Under the pieces are notes generated by a model that was not told where the DNA came from, made no database searches, and saw nothing but the letters and a program-made list of their open reading frames with translations. DNA of 64,000 nt. Origin: Elysia crispata (taxonomy: Eukaryota; Mollusca; Gastropoda; Plakobranchidae). Where the stretch lies: NCBI GenBank assembly GCA_033675545.1, contig JAWDGP010002520.1, forward strand, positions 1 to 64,000, given 5' to 3'. The position numbers were made by a program, and so were the translations under genes. This document shows, piece after piece, positions 34,666-48,755 of the stretch (its first letter is position 1; each line of letters opens with the position of its first letter).

Positions 34666-35288
34666 CAGCATATAAAATAGAGATCTGCAGCATATAAAAT
34701 AGAGATCTGCAGCATATAAAATAGAGATCTGCAGTATATAAAATAGAGATCTGCAGTATATAAAATAGAGATCTGCAGCATATAAAATAGAGATCTGCAG
34801 TATATAAATAGAGATCTGCAGCATATAAAGTAGAGATCTGCAGTATATAAAATAGAGATCTGCAGTATATAAAATAGAGATCTGCAGTATATAAAGTAGA
34901 GATCTGCAGTATATAAAATAGAAATCTGCAGCATATAAAATAGAGATCTGCAGTATATAAAATAGAGATCTGCAGTATATAAAATAGAGATCTGCAGCAT
35001 ATAAAATAGAGATCTGCAGTATATAAATAGAGATCTGCAGCATATAAAGTAGAGATCTGCAGTATATAAAATAGAGATCTGCAGTATATAAAATAGAGAT
35101 CTGCAGTATATAAAGTAGAGATCTGCAGTATATAAAATAGAAATCTGCAGCATATAAAATAGAGATCTGCAGTATATAAAATAGAGATCTGCAGTATAGA
35201 AAATAGATATCTGCAGTATATAAAATAGATATCTGCAGCATATAAAATAGAGATCCGCAGTATATAAAATAGACATCTGCAGTATATA
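34666..35288. repeat. 22-bp minisatellite with 219-bp higher-order repeat
   Basis: About 28 units of a 22-bp motif whose core is AGAGATCTGCAG followed by T/CATATAAAA. Markers repeat 219 bp apart: the 21-bp unit with TATATAAATAG (34801 and 35020) and the unit with TAGAAATCTGCAG (34919 and 35138). 219 equals nine 22-bp units plus one 21-bp unit, so a ten-unit block has been duplicated. The right edge has several divergent units (AGATATCTGC, GATCCGC). Minus-strand frames stay open because of unit arithmetic and look non-coding. Confidence 0.95.
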
Positions 35289-38876
<3,588 letters not shown>

Positions 38877-38884
38877 TATAAAAG
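38877..38884 (+). promoter_or_regulatory. Candidate TATA box of the receptor gene
   Basis: TATAAAAG lies 96 bp upstream of the receptor ATG. About 30 bp further, CACTGACAGTC could hold the transcription start, giving a 5' untranslated region of about 70 nt. Position and sequence fit a TATA-type core promoter; nothing else was tested. Confidence 0.5.
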
Positions 38885-39162
38885 GACAAGAGCACTGACA
38901 GTCTCCTTAAGAACAGCTCCCATTATAATCATAATAAAATCTGATTCTAAACTAAATCTAAACACTACATTGACCTAGAATGGTGCAAGAAACTCCTGAT
39001 GTCCTCGCCGTTGCTTCTTTTACGAATGTCACAGAAAAACTTCTACATCATACCTCACCAATAACCAGCTTTTATGTGTTGAAGATCATCGGGTATACCA
39101 ATGGGTTTTTTCTTACCATCGTTGTTGGAGTTTTGGGCATCATCACAAACTCAGCAAACACC

Positions 39163-39414
39163 AGTGTGTACTTAACGATGGGTCTCTCAGAGACCACCAA
39201 CATCAGTGTGTACTTAACGATGGGTCTCTCAGAGACCACCAACATCAGTGTGTACTTAACGATGGGTCTCTCAGAGACCACCAACATCAGTGTGTACTTA
39301 ACGATGGGTCTCTCAGAGACCACCAACATCAGTGTGTACTTAACGATGGGTCTCTCAGAGACCGCCAACATCAGTGTGTACTTAACGATGGGTCTTTCAG
39401 AGACCACCAACATC
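39163..39414 (+). repeat. 42-bp in-frame tandem repeat inside the receptor, six copies
   Basis: AGTGTGTACTTAACGATGGG begins at 39163 and every 42 bp to 39373. The unit encodes SVYLTMGLSETTNI, the end of helix 1, loop 1 and start of helix 2. Unit 5 has ETAN, and unit 6 has a silent-looking TCTTTC change. The paralogue at 47.5 kb has this segment once (VFSKMGFSVNSNM). Confidence 0.95.
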
Positions 39415-39925
39415 AGTTTCTTCTCTCTGTCCATCTCTGACTTGCTCGTGTCGCTGAGCGCTGTGTTGGTCCAGCTGACCTACAACCCACCCGTGTCTAT
39501 GATGAAGTTACCCTCCGGCACCCCGGTCAGCTAGCTGGGAATGGCAGCTTGTTATATCATGTTCCCATGCATGGGCTGCAGTGCCTGGGTCACAGCCGCT
39601 CTCTCCGTCGAGAGATGTCTCTGCATTTCCATGCCTTTGAAGGTAAGAATGGTATTGTTTAAAGAAAGAGATTATGTCTTCGTATAATAATCTGGAACAA
39701 AATTGTTTTCGGTAGGTATCATTTACAAAGAGATGAACCCACAGAAATATGTACTGACGAAGAAATGGTTTAATATGTTGTTTTGATCCTACATATGGTG
39801 GCAAGTAATTATATTTTGTGATTGATGGAATTTTTAAATTTACAAAAGTCTATTGTTAAAAAATTCAAAGTGCTCTAAATTTTTCCCCGACCAGCCTCAA
39901 CGTTAACAGGGTAGCCTAGAGTGTC

Positions 39926-39985
39926 GTATACTTTTATATATATATATATATATATATATAAAAGTATACATATATATATATGTAT
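39926..39985. repeat. Perfect AT-rich palindromes in the receptor intron
   Basis: 39926-39969 is a perfect 44-bp palindrome with GTATACTTTTATATA at its left arm and the complement at its right. It is overlapped by a second palindrome (ATACATATATATATATGTAT, 39966-39985). Both lie within the 404-bp intron. Confidence 0.9.
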
Positions 39986-40589
39986 AAAGTAAAACTTTTT
40001 TTTCTAATTTAGTTTCAACTTTCTTTTTCATCTGTTACGAATCCAGGTTAAAGAGATCTGCACTCCAAAGAGAACACTATCCCTTATTCTGGTAATGGTG
40101 ATTTACCAAATAACATTCATTTTTCTGCTTTTTTGGATCCTGGCCCACCTTACGACGTTGTCGGCGAAAAAAAACCAATCTACTTAATGACTTCCTTCTC
40201 CTTGTTGTCTTTCGTGTGTTTTTTCTTTGTCCTCGTCTTTACGACGCTTCTTGTCATCAGACCCATGCAAAATTTGGAGTGGCGTAACGAGGCAGCGAAA
40301 CAATCCAACAAGAGCTCTGGAAACCCCAAGGAAATAAAGGCGGCAAGATCCGTAGTAGCCATCTGCACTGTTTTTATTATGTGTTTCACGCCCAATGTCG
40401 CGTTAGTGCTGACTTCCCTTGTCTATCCTAAGTTCAATCAACATGACCCCTATCTGGGCACTTTGATGATAGCTCTGCATGCGATATGTACCATGTTGCA
40501 AGTTCTTTCATCTGCCGTTAATATCGTAGTTTATTACAGAATGAGCACAAAGTATCGAGAAGTTTTCAATAGCCTGTTTTGTCGATAAA

Positions 40590-40690
40590 AGGAAACAGGA
40601 GTAGACCTGGATCGAACGCCAAGGATAGAGGCTCTTAGAGGAATTGGATTATGCAGGCGTGTAGTCCATACCGTTAGATCAAATCTTTTA
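40590..40690 (-). repeat. Possible tRNA-derived SINE head after the receptor
   Basis: On the minus strand: CTAACGGTATGGACTACACG (A-box-like, two mismatches) and, about 50 nt on, GGCGTTCGATCCAGG (B-box-like). It begins just behind the receptor stop codon. Weak evidence. Confidence 0.35.
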
Positions 40691-43600
40691 AAATTCATGT
40701 CCTAACTTAATGTTATATGCATCAAATTGACCTCGCATATTCTTCCTTCCTAACCAAACATAGCGTAGCTGAAATAGTATATGTTTCCTGTGTTTAGATT
40801 TCTAACCCATGATGAATGGTCCTAGCAGGTAAGATTTTTGCTCAAGAGGCTTATAATGTATTAAGTAAGAGATTGGTTTCTTCATTGTTTCTGGCTTCCT
40901 AATTTTAATATTGAACATCCTTAGATACCTTTTGTACCAGTAGTTATTAACGATATCGTTATAAAGACAGGTCGTTAATTCCAAAATGTTTTGAATACGA
41001 TATACAAATCACTTGCATATTTCCGCATGATGTACTATTTAGAGAAACATATTGCCTAGACTACAATATTGATTGTATCCAAAAGAGTCTGAATATATCT
41101 ATGGCCGAACCTACAATTTAGTTTTCTGATTATTGTGGTTTCAAATTATTGAATTATATTTTCAGTTTATACTTTTGTTATTGAAATGTACGCTTAGAAA
41201 ATGTTAACTCTACACAGAAAAAATAATTAATGCAGGCTGAAAAGAAATGAGGTAGAAGTCTCACGTTTAGATCCTAGTCTTGGAGACTGTGGGTTTGTTG
41301 GATGTGCTATAAGGTTGAGAATTGCTGTAAACAGGTTGTATAAAATATCAAATCAATCAAACTATCCATCGAGGGACTGATTTTACTTGTTTTTTATGCG
41401 GTTGTTTCTTTTCTTCTCTCTTTTTGTCTTTTTGTCGTTCAAAACTACATTAAAAATTATCGTTTATATACACATCAAAAACCACATGATAAAAATCGCC
41501 GGCGGAAATGAGTTGATCTTTAATTTTATTTCTATTTTTACACAGAAAAGTTGTTGCACGCTGATTTTTTTTCCGTTGTTATATTTGTATTGAAGTTTGC
41601 ATACTACTTTCATACTTTCATACTTTCTTTCTTGGGTAAATACAGACATGTACTTGCTTATAGGCTCGTGGTTTGGAACATTAGCAACCTTTTTTTTAAG
41701 CACTAGACTTTGATACAATAATATAGCATACTTTAACACTTGAGTAATGCATTATCCTCGATCTATTAAAATTTTAAGATGCGTTCACTTTGTTTCTTGG
41801 AGTGCCATGACTTCCCTGCTGATCACACCAAGTCAACATGCCGAGAGGAGTCAAGGCGAGTCAGCAAAAAAATGCTTGAATTGTTGATGTCACATTTCGG
41901 GATTTTTATTACAGGTGATTAATAAAGAGTTATAAGCATCAGCAATTTTCCCTAAATGTAACTCTGAGTCATGAACCACAGATTTGGAGAATAATTGAGA
42001 TAGAGCTTGTAAGTTGATAAAGATTAATGGATCAAGCTTTTTTAAAACGGCACTGGCTTCAGGAGCGGTTCTGGTTTGTTTATTTGTTTGGCGGCTGTTT
42101 GATATAGATTGTCCATAACACGGTGGTCTCGGACAGTTTTTCAGATTAAACATGAGTTCCAGTCACATTAAACTCACAGTGTTGGACATGATTCCGCGAA
42201 GAAGGCCCCTAGCTTCCTGCGGAAATCAGGGCGGACGCTCTAAGTCCTAAGGCATGAAAATTCTTGCCAACCGTGATAACCAGAAAGAAATATCTAACTT
42301 GAACTTGAAAAAAGACAGAAACAATATTGTATGACTATCAATTCTATCCCAATAGACTTAAGAGATAGATAAAACTAGACCAAATGAATGTGTCTATATG
42401 TGAATATATAAGACAAAAGGTTCAAGACAAAAATAATACAACCTTTGTTTCCTTTAAACCTAGAGATCTTTCTCTTGTATTACTTTAGTTCAGCCTCAAC
42501 AACTGGAACTGTTACATACAATGTGCGAGCTATCGAAATGGAAAATCTCGTGTGAGGAAGAGTTTGAAACGGGAAGACAAGGCTGGATTGGGGGGGTGTG
42601 TGTGTGTGTGTAAAGTGGGAGAAATAGAGTTATCATTTTTAACTACCTGAAATTAAAAGTCTTGTTGAAAAAGGGGGAAATTGCTGGATACTTGATGCAG
42701 CGTTCTCAAATGTCCCCCGAAAATTGAAATAGATCTGTCTAACGATCTAAAATTTGATTGATGTCGCAAATTCTAGTTGTGTGCCTTATCAAGCCATTAA
42801 CGCAATTTTATACTGTGTGGAATAGTTTGCTTCGCGCTGGAATATGCATTGTATACCCATGCTATCAAAAGCTCAAATGTTGAGAATATCAACAAATAAC
42901 GTATTTGGAATAGATGCGAGACAAAAGTATATCAAACGTCGTTTCCAAGCATTCATTTTAAGAGATGGAAAATCTAAAAAGTACTTATAGGCCCAGTCAT
43001 TATCTCTTTCAAATCAAGAAAATACTGCTCCTATGGTTCAAATGTAATGTGTGTTATGGCGCTTCTTCCTTTTATCCAACTATGAGTAATTTATTGTTTT
43101 AAATCAATTTAACATGTAATTTATTATCACAAAAAAAATTCACGGTATTTATTGAAAGGACAAATTGAAAGTAAAACTTGCATACGCTTAAAAATGTGAA
43201 CTGCGTATATACCCTTCAGCGCCATAATATGTAGTAAAGTTTTAAACAAAGTCATTTGTAATATCGGTTCGTTCTTCTTTTCATCTATAAGCCATTCTCA
43301 CCTTTTCCTCCATTTTTAACTAATATCTCTGGTCAATGATTTCTGAATTTTTCCCTCAAAATTTATTAAATATCATCCATTTACAGCCCTCAACATAATT
43401 ATTTTTCACCGCACACGCACACATAGACCTTTACTCAGCCCTCTCTCTTGCTCTTGTTGGTGTTTCCTCTTGATTGTGATCTCTTCTTTTCCTTCCTCTT
43501 AAGCCATTTTAGTCAACCAGATACAGGGCAGTTTTTGTATTGAATGACAAGTGAAAAGTAATAAAGTCTTAAACAAGCAAATTCAACTTGCTCATTTTTT

Positions 43601-43794
43601 GTTAGTAGTGCCAGCGAAAAATTAGTTCTCAAATGCTTTTCTGGAAAGTCTGAACAGGACGTTTTAAACTATAAAATTTATATTGTACTGGAATTTTCTA
43701 AAGGCCAGCTGATCAGCCTCTGTTCGTGATAGAGAATTTTAGATACGTTCCTTTTTTCTTAGTTTCCTCTTTGTTTTTAATACTAGTAATGGAA
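40691..43794. other. Non-coding stretch
   Basis: 3.1 kb of AT-rich DNA with a short GT run (42594-42611). No exon with a recognisable domain was found. Confidence 0.5.
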
Positions 43795-43862
43795 ACAGCA
43801 GCAGCAGCAGTAGAAAGTGTAGTAGTAATACTAGTAGTAGCAGCAGCAATAACAGCAGCAGC

Positions 43863-43927
<65 letters not shown>

Positions 43928-44010
43928 CAGTAGCAACAGCAGCAGTAATAGTAATTTTAGTGGTAGTAGTTGTTGTAGTAGTAATAGTAGTAGTGATAGT
44001 AGAGAGAAAC

Positions 44011-44097
<87 letters not shown>

Positions 44098-44130
44098 AGA
44101 CAGAGAGAGAGAGTGAGAGAGTGACAGAAA
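43795..44130. repeat. (GCA/GTA)n-(GA)n composite microsatellite
   Basis: Mixed GCA and GTA units (43795-44000), including a pure GTA run at 43863-43927, switch to GA units (44014-44092) and GA-rich DNA beyond. Confidence 0.95.
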
Positions 44131-44540
44131 GAGAGAAAAGGCGAGAGGAGAATTTCTTACTCTAATGTGTAAGAGAAAAGAAGTAAAGATATTCTGATCT
44201 AGGAACACATGCGAGAAAAGGGAAAGAAAACCCCAGACAAGGAAAATTACCTGTTGACACTTAGGCGCAATTGGTTTAAAATGCATGCGTGGTTCGTTCT
44301 AGATTTGTGAGGAAAAAAAATACAATATGTATTGACTTTGCATTAATTTTACAAAATTTTGAAACTGTCTCTACAGCTCACATGTTAGTAGAAGATAATA
44401 AAACGTAAAAAAAACAACTGTCCATTTTAAGATCATACAATTCCGTGATCAAACCAGGCACATATGTGCAGGTTAGTTACGACAGAATATTTTATATCCT
44501 ATGCTAGGTATCATATCCAAATTTTTAGTGCAGTAGTAGA
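44131..44540. other. Non-coding stretch
   Basis: No gene recognised between the two microsatellites. Confidence 0.5.
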
Positions 44541-44802
<262 letters not shown>

Positions 44803-46080
44803 AGCAGCTGTAGAAATTTTAATAATCGTCGTAGGTATATTTCCATCTCGGAGAGACGATGGTGTAGCTTCAGGATGAATCTAGGTGCACAGCCTGGAGT
44901 GGCAGTTCCTGCCACATCTGGCTCATGTAAAGACGGATGGCTGTTGTGACTGCTGGGTCCACCGGTTCCTCTTGGCTCATTTCTGGGCGGCGTACTTGAT
45001 GCGATGAGCCTCTTGTTGGAGTGTGCCCTGCCTGACTGCTCGGTCCACCGGTTCCTCTTGGCTCATTTCTGGGCGGCGTACTTGATGCGATGAGCCTCTT
45101 GTTGGAGAGTGCCCTGCCTGACTGCTCAGTCCACCGGTTCCTCTTGGCTCATTTCTGGGCGGCGTACTTGATGCGATGAGCCTCTTGTTGGAGTGTGCCC
45201 TGCCTGACTGCTCGGTCCACCGGTTCCTCTTGGCTCATTTCTGGGCGGCGTACTTGATGCGATGAGCCTCTTGATGGAGAGTGCCCTGCCTGACTGCTCG
45301 GTCCACCGGTTCCTCTTGGCTCCTTTCTGGGCGGCGTACTTGATGCGATGAGCCTCTTGTTGGAGAGTGCCCTGCCTGACTGCTTGCCTCCAGGCTGGAC
45401 GATTAACTGCTAGACTTCCTCATGTGTCAGGGTTGATAGTTTTAGGTCCTTTTTAAGAACATCTTTGTATCGCAGTTTGGGGCTTCCTGTTTTCCTTTGG
45501 CCGACGGCCAGATAACCATACAGCAGGTCCTTTTCCCCATTCTCCTGACCTGAGGCGTCTCTCGCTGAGGCTTGTATGTAAGCTGTTTATGCTGGCTCGC
45601 TACAGTACTTCAGCGTCGCGGACTTTTTCTTGCCACTTGATCTGCAGTATGCGCCTCAGATTTCGCATGTGGAAGCTGTTAATTTTCTTTTCCTGCCTCG
45701 CGCAGGTAGTCCACGTCTCACTTCCATAAAGGAGGGTACTGGGTACGCAGGCTTGGTAGACATGTAGTCTGGTCTTCTCAGTACGCCTGGAGTTATTCCA
45801 TACTCGCTGGTTCATCTTGACCATGACGGTGGCTGCCTTGACGACCCTACTGTTGATCTCCGGGTGGATGGACAGCGAGCTGGAGATGGTGGACCCGGTG
45901 TTAATGAAGTTCTCAACGACGCCCACAGTGTATCCGTCGCTGGTGATGTTTGGATGGGTTTCTGTGCCATGCGCAGTGTCGTTGGTCTTTTTCAGGCTGA
46001 TGGTTAGACCAAATTCCTTGTGGACATGGGAGATACGGATGACAAATCTACTGTGTGTGATGTCAAGGCTGCATAATTCA
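44803..46080 (-). mobile_element. 5'-truncated LINE reverse transcriptase C-terminal region
   Basis: Minus-strand remnant of a non-LTR retrotransposon. It starts near 46080 in the thumb region (FGLTISLKKTN, FINTGSTISSSLSIHPEI, RVWNNSRRTEKTRLHVYQAC, LLYGSETWTTCARQEKKIN, HMRNLRRILQIKWQEKVRDAEVL), the typical C-terminal block of these enzymes. An in-frame stop follows EVL at 45600, and recognisable coding continues (RASINSLHTSLSERRLR, then YKDVLKKDLKL, then NRPAWRQAVRQGTLQQEAHR) across at least two frame changes. The last coding piece is amplified as 86-bp units (44955-45390). 44803-44955 looks like the 3' untranslated part. The element is dead. The clade is not certain. Confidence 0.8.
44955..45390. 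repeat. 86-bp tandem repeat, five copies, made from LINE coding sequence
   Basis: CCACCGGTTCC recurs at 44959, 45045, 45131, 45217 and 45303, an exact 86-bp step. On the minus strand each unit carries the end of the LINE protein (AVRQGTLQQEAHRIKYAAQK, then AKRNRW). As 86 is not a multiple of three, successive units fall in different frames. Copies differ by a few bases only. Confidence 0.93.
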
Positions 46081-47268
46081 AAAAAAGAAAAGAATGGCAT
46101 TATTCTAATCGTCTTGCACTGTTTGATTCGAGTTTATTGATATTTAGGATTTATTTATTTGTTTTACGAAATATTGCACGGAGGCAGATCATGAGAGAAT
46201 TAGTGAAAAGGTATACATACAAATCTTCTGCCAAGAGTTCAAGATCTTATTTATAGACCAAGGAAATACATTGGATCATAACGTGTTTAATTCGAAAGCC
46301 TCTTAAAACGAAACGCTTAAAACTTGAGGAGCAAGAAGAAGATAAGAATAGTAACGCACGATTTTGTAGCTTTTGCATGTATTCTATCCGTCTACGATAG
46401 TCGTTTTATATTAAAACAAACCAACACTCAGTACTTTGCTTTAGTCTAAGAAGGGGTGCAAGAAATGCAGTTATTCCTTTTTTTTTAAGAAATGATGACA
46501 CAACAAAATTCAACTTTAGCTTTAGAATATTGATCTAGATCATTTAACGTCCAAACATAAGAATCGTTTGCCAGAAAAGAATAGGATTTTGCAGCTTCAT
46601 CTGTAAATCTTTCTTTTGTTCATTCTTTTCTATTCTTTGCTAGCCTTTTTCTAGTCGAGGTTAAAAATAAATTGTGATTGCCTTCAAATCCCTCAGATTG
46701 CTATTGATAGTTGCTGGGAAAGTAGTAATTCTGGCCGACGTCTTGTCGTTTTTTGATGGACGAGAACTGAATTGTCATGTTTCCGGATATACGACTAGTT
46801 CTCCTTAATTTCATCGACGTTAAGAAATAAATGCATCCTTAAAGCTCTGAACTATTCACCGGTCCCAGTAGAGGTTTATTCATGGGTAAGATTTATCAAT
46901 TCAATTGAACAAATAAAGATGTTTAAACAGTCAATAGGAATCCAACAGAAATCTCGAAAATACCCGTACATACGTCATTAATCTAGATATGAAAAGGAAA
47001 AAATACACCAGCGCTGTTGTTGTTTTCCTAATCATAGAGCGACCATGGCTTTCATAATTATGAAAGAACGTATGTTCCTGTCTATCATGTATGTAGATCA
47101 ACTATAAAGTTTTTATTACTTCCATTGACCACCTAACCATTTGGGTACTTTTATGACTTTAGGGATTTTTTTAGAACTCTAATCAATTAATCATATATTT
47201 TTAAATGATTATAAAGTAAGAGAATAGTGTTATGTCTAACCGTTTTTTTTAAATTATATCCACCTCAC
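46081..47268. other. Non-coding; expected place of exon 2 of the minus-strand receptor, not found
   Basis: No sequence coding for receptor helices 4-7 was seen here on the minus strand, though the donor at 47268 points into it. AT-rich DNA otherwise. Confidence 0.45.
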
Positions 47269-47769
47269 CTTCAAGGGAAACACAACACACAAGCATCTTT
47301 CCGTTGATATCAACGCTGTCATCATAGCAGAGGCACCTATAGCAACCCACATCATGTACGTCAGCAGAGAAGTCAGAATATTCAGTATAGGGATAAAGTT
47401 TACTCCTCTCAGGAAAATACTGTAGAATAATTATGACACGAGTGCTGTTTGCGAGACGAGCAGATCGAAAACAGAGAGAGCAAGGAAAGGCATGTTGGAG
47501 TTTACTGAGAAGCCCATTTTGCTGAAGACAATGATATTTGCCAGGTTGGTGAAGATGCCCATAAGCGATACAGAGCAACAAACAGCGAAATTGACTACAA
47601 GCAAAAACGTTTCCAAGATGGCGACGCTGACAAGAGGGGCTATCTGTGGCCTCTCGGTTGATTGTTGCTGAGATCCATTGTTGGAGGATCTTCCGGCGGC
47701 AAGGGACGTAATAATATCTAAGTCAGGATTGGAAGATAGGGATTTTTTACTGTGAAGTAAGAAAAACAT
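47269..47769 (-). pseudogene. Second chemosensory-receptor-like GPCR, first exon only, internal stop
   Basis: Minus-strand exon coding for helices 1-3: SVSLMGIFTNLANIIVFSKM (helix 1 and loop), MPFLALSVFDLLVSQTALVS (helix 2), an in-frame TAA at 47431-47433, and then in the same frame ILTSLLTYMMWVAIG, ASAMMTALISTERCLCVVFP and LK followed by GTGAGG. The splice site follows PLK exactly as in the copy at 38980, so the two share an intron position and are paralogues. The start is uncertain: the apparent first codons MFFLLHS also read as a polypyrimidine tract plus CACAG acceptor, so the exon may really begin near 47751. Helices 4-7 are not found downstream, where a LINE lies. Likely a pseudogene fragment. 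Confidence 0.75.
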
Positions 47770-48170
47770 AAATTGTTTTATAATTAAACATAAATCGATC
47801 TGCAGGGTTGGTTATTTTATTTACAACCAAAACAAAAGAAAGAAGAGTTTGTTTCGAAGCAAATCGTTTTTCAGTTTATTCAGTTTTGTTCTTTTTTGTT
47901 TGTTTGTTTGTTTGTTTTGTTCGCGTTTTGTATTTTTTATCCTTGTTTGCTTTATTGTTTTGTTTTCCAATTTTTCTCTTGTTCGGAATCACATAAGCAT
48001 AATTATGAATTTTATTTGGACTTTTATAATAGATATGTTCCAACATTTTCTCACATTTAAAAAATTCTTGAAATATAAATAAGTCTTCTACAAACATTTT
48101 TTTTCAATTTTGGCACATCTCAAAGTAGTATTGAAGACTGCAATAAACAAATCAGATATTTCCTTTTTCT
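47770..48170. other. Non-coding stretch
   Basis: T-rich with TTTG units (47893-47917). No gene recognised. Confidence 0.5.
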
Positions 48171-48431
48171 TTTACTGCTACTGCTGGTATTGCTGTTGCT
48201 TGTGCTACTGCTGCTTCTGCTGCTGCTACTGCGGCTTCTCCTGGTTTTGCTGCTGATGCTGCTATTTTTCTGCTATTGCTGCTGTTTAGCCCTCCTCTGT
48301 TAATTTTCCTGTTAATGCAGATTCTCCTACTAGTACAACTGTCAGGACAACAGCCACTGTTGCAACTACTTCTACTGTTACTGATGCTGCTTCTGTTTGT
48401 GCTGCTGCTGTTTCTGCGTTTACTGATGCAG
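48171..48431. repeat. Degenerate CTG/GCT-rich trinucleotide DNA
   Basis: Imperfect TGC/TGT/TAC trinucleotides over about 260 bp. It resembles an old, worn trinucleotide tract. Confidence 0.7.
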
Positions 48432-48755
48432 CTGTGATTTCTTAAGTAAATTTACATTTAAACCTCTACTACTACTAATTTATTTGATTTGTGAAGTTAA
48501 CAAAGAGATCTTATTTCATAGGACATTTCATTTATATGTAAAGGTTGTCAAGATTTATAAAGAAAACCTTTTCAAGAGATGGTAAATGGAAAAGTTAGTG
48601 AGTTTCTTTATCAAATTTTCAGCTGCGATTTCTTAAGTAAATTTTCATTTAAACCTCTAATACTACGTATTTGTTTGATTTGTGAGGTTAACAAAGAGAT
48701 CTTATTTCATAGGACATTTCATTTATATGTAAAGGTTGTCAAGATTTATTACTTG
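48432..48755 (+). repeat. Direct duplication of about 130 bp
   Basis: 48432-48564 (beginning GTGATTTCTTAAGTAAAT) is repeated at 48624-48749 with the same order of blocks, including AACAAAGAGATCTTATTTCA and GGACATTTCATTTATATG, at roughly 93% identity and 192 bp offset. Some 55 bp of spacer separate the copies. Confidence 0.9.

Larger units (their letters stand above)
38980..40588 (+). pseudogene. Chemosensory-receptor-like rhodopsin-family GPCR, with expanded loop, one stop and one frameshift
   Basis: Seven-helix receptor of the class A type annotated as chemosensory receptors in sea slugs. Exon 1 (38980-39642) encodes an N-terminal tail with a glycosylation site (NVT, N16), helix 1 (about residues 36-58), the MGLSETTNIS loop, helix 2 (SFFSLSISDLLVSLSAVL) and helix 3 ending SVERCLCISMPLK. 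Exon 2 (40047-40588) gives helices 4-7 and the end VNIVVYYRMSTKYREVF. The 404-bp intron has GTAAGA and CCAG ends and phase 0. The first intracellular loop region is present six times as a 14-residue (42-bp) in-frame repeat (residues 62-145). A TAG at 39532 interrupts the frame before helix 3, and one base appears missing near 40135 after helix 4 (FW, then DPGPPYD in another frame). Either a pseudogene or, less likely, a copy with assembly errors. Confidence 0.8.

Noticed and set aside
42460-42560. Possible plus-strand exon after TTACTTTAG (SASTTGTVTYNVRAIEMENL)
   Set aside because: A short frame that ends in a stop at once, with a poor donor and no partner exons.
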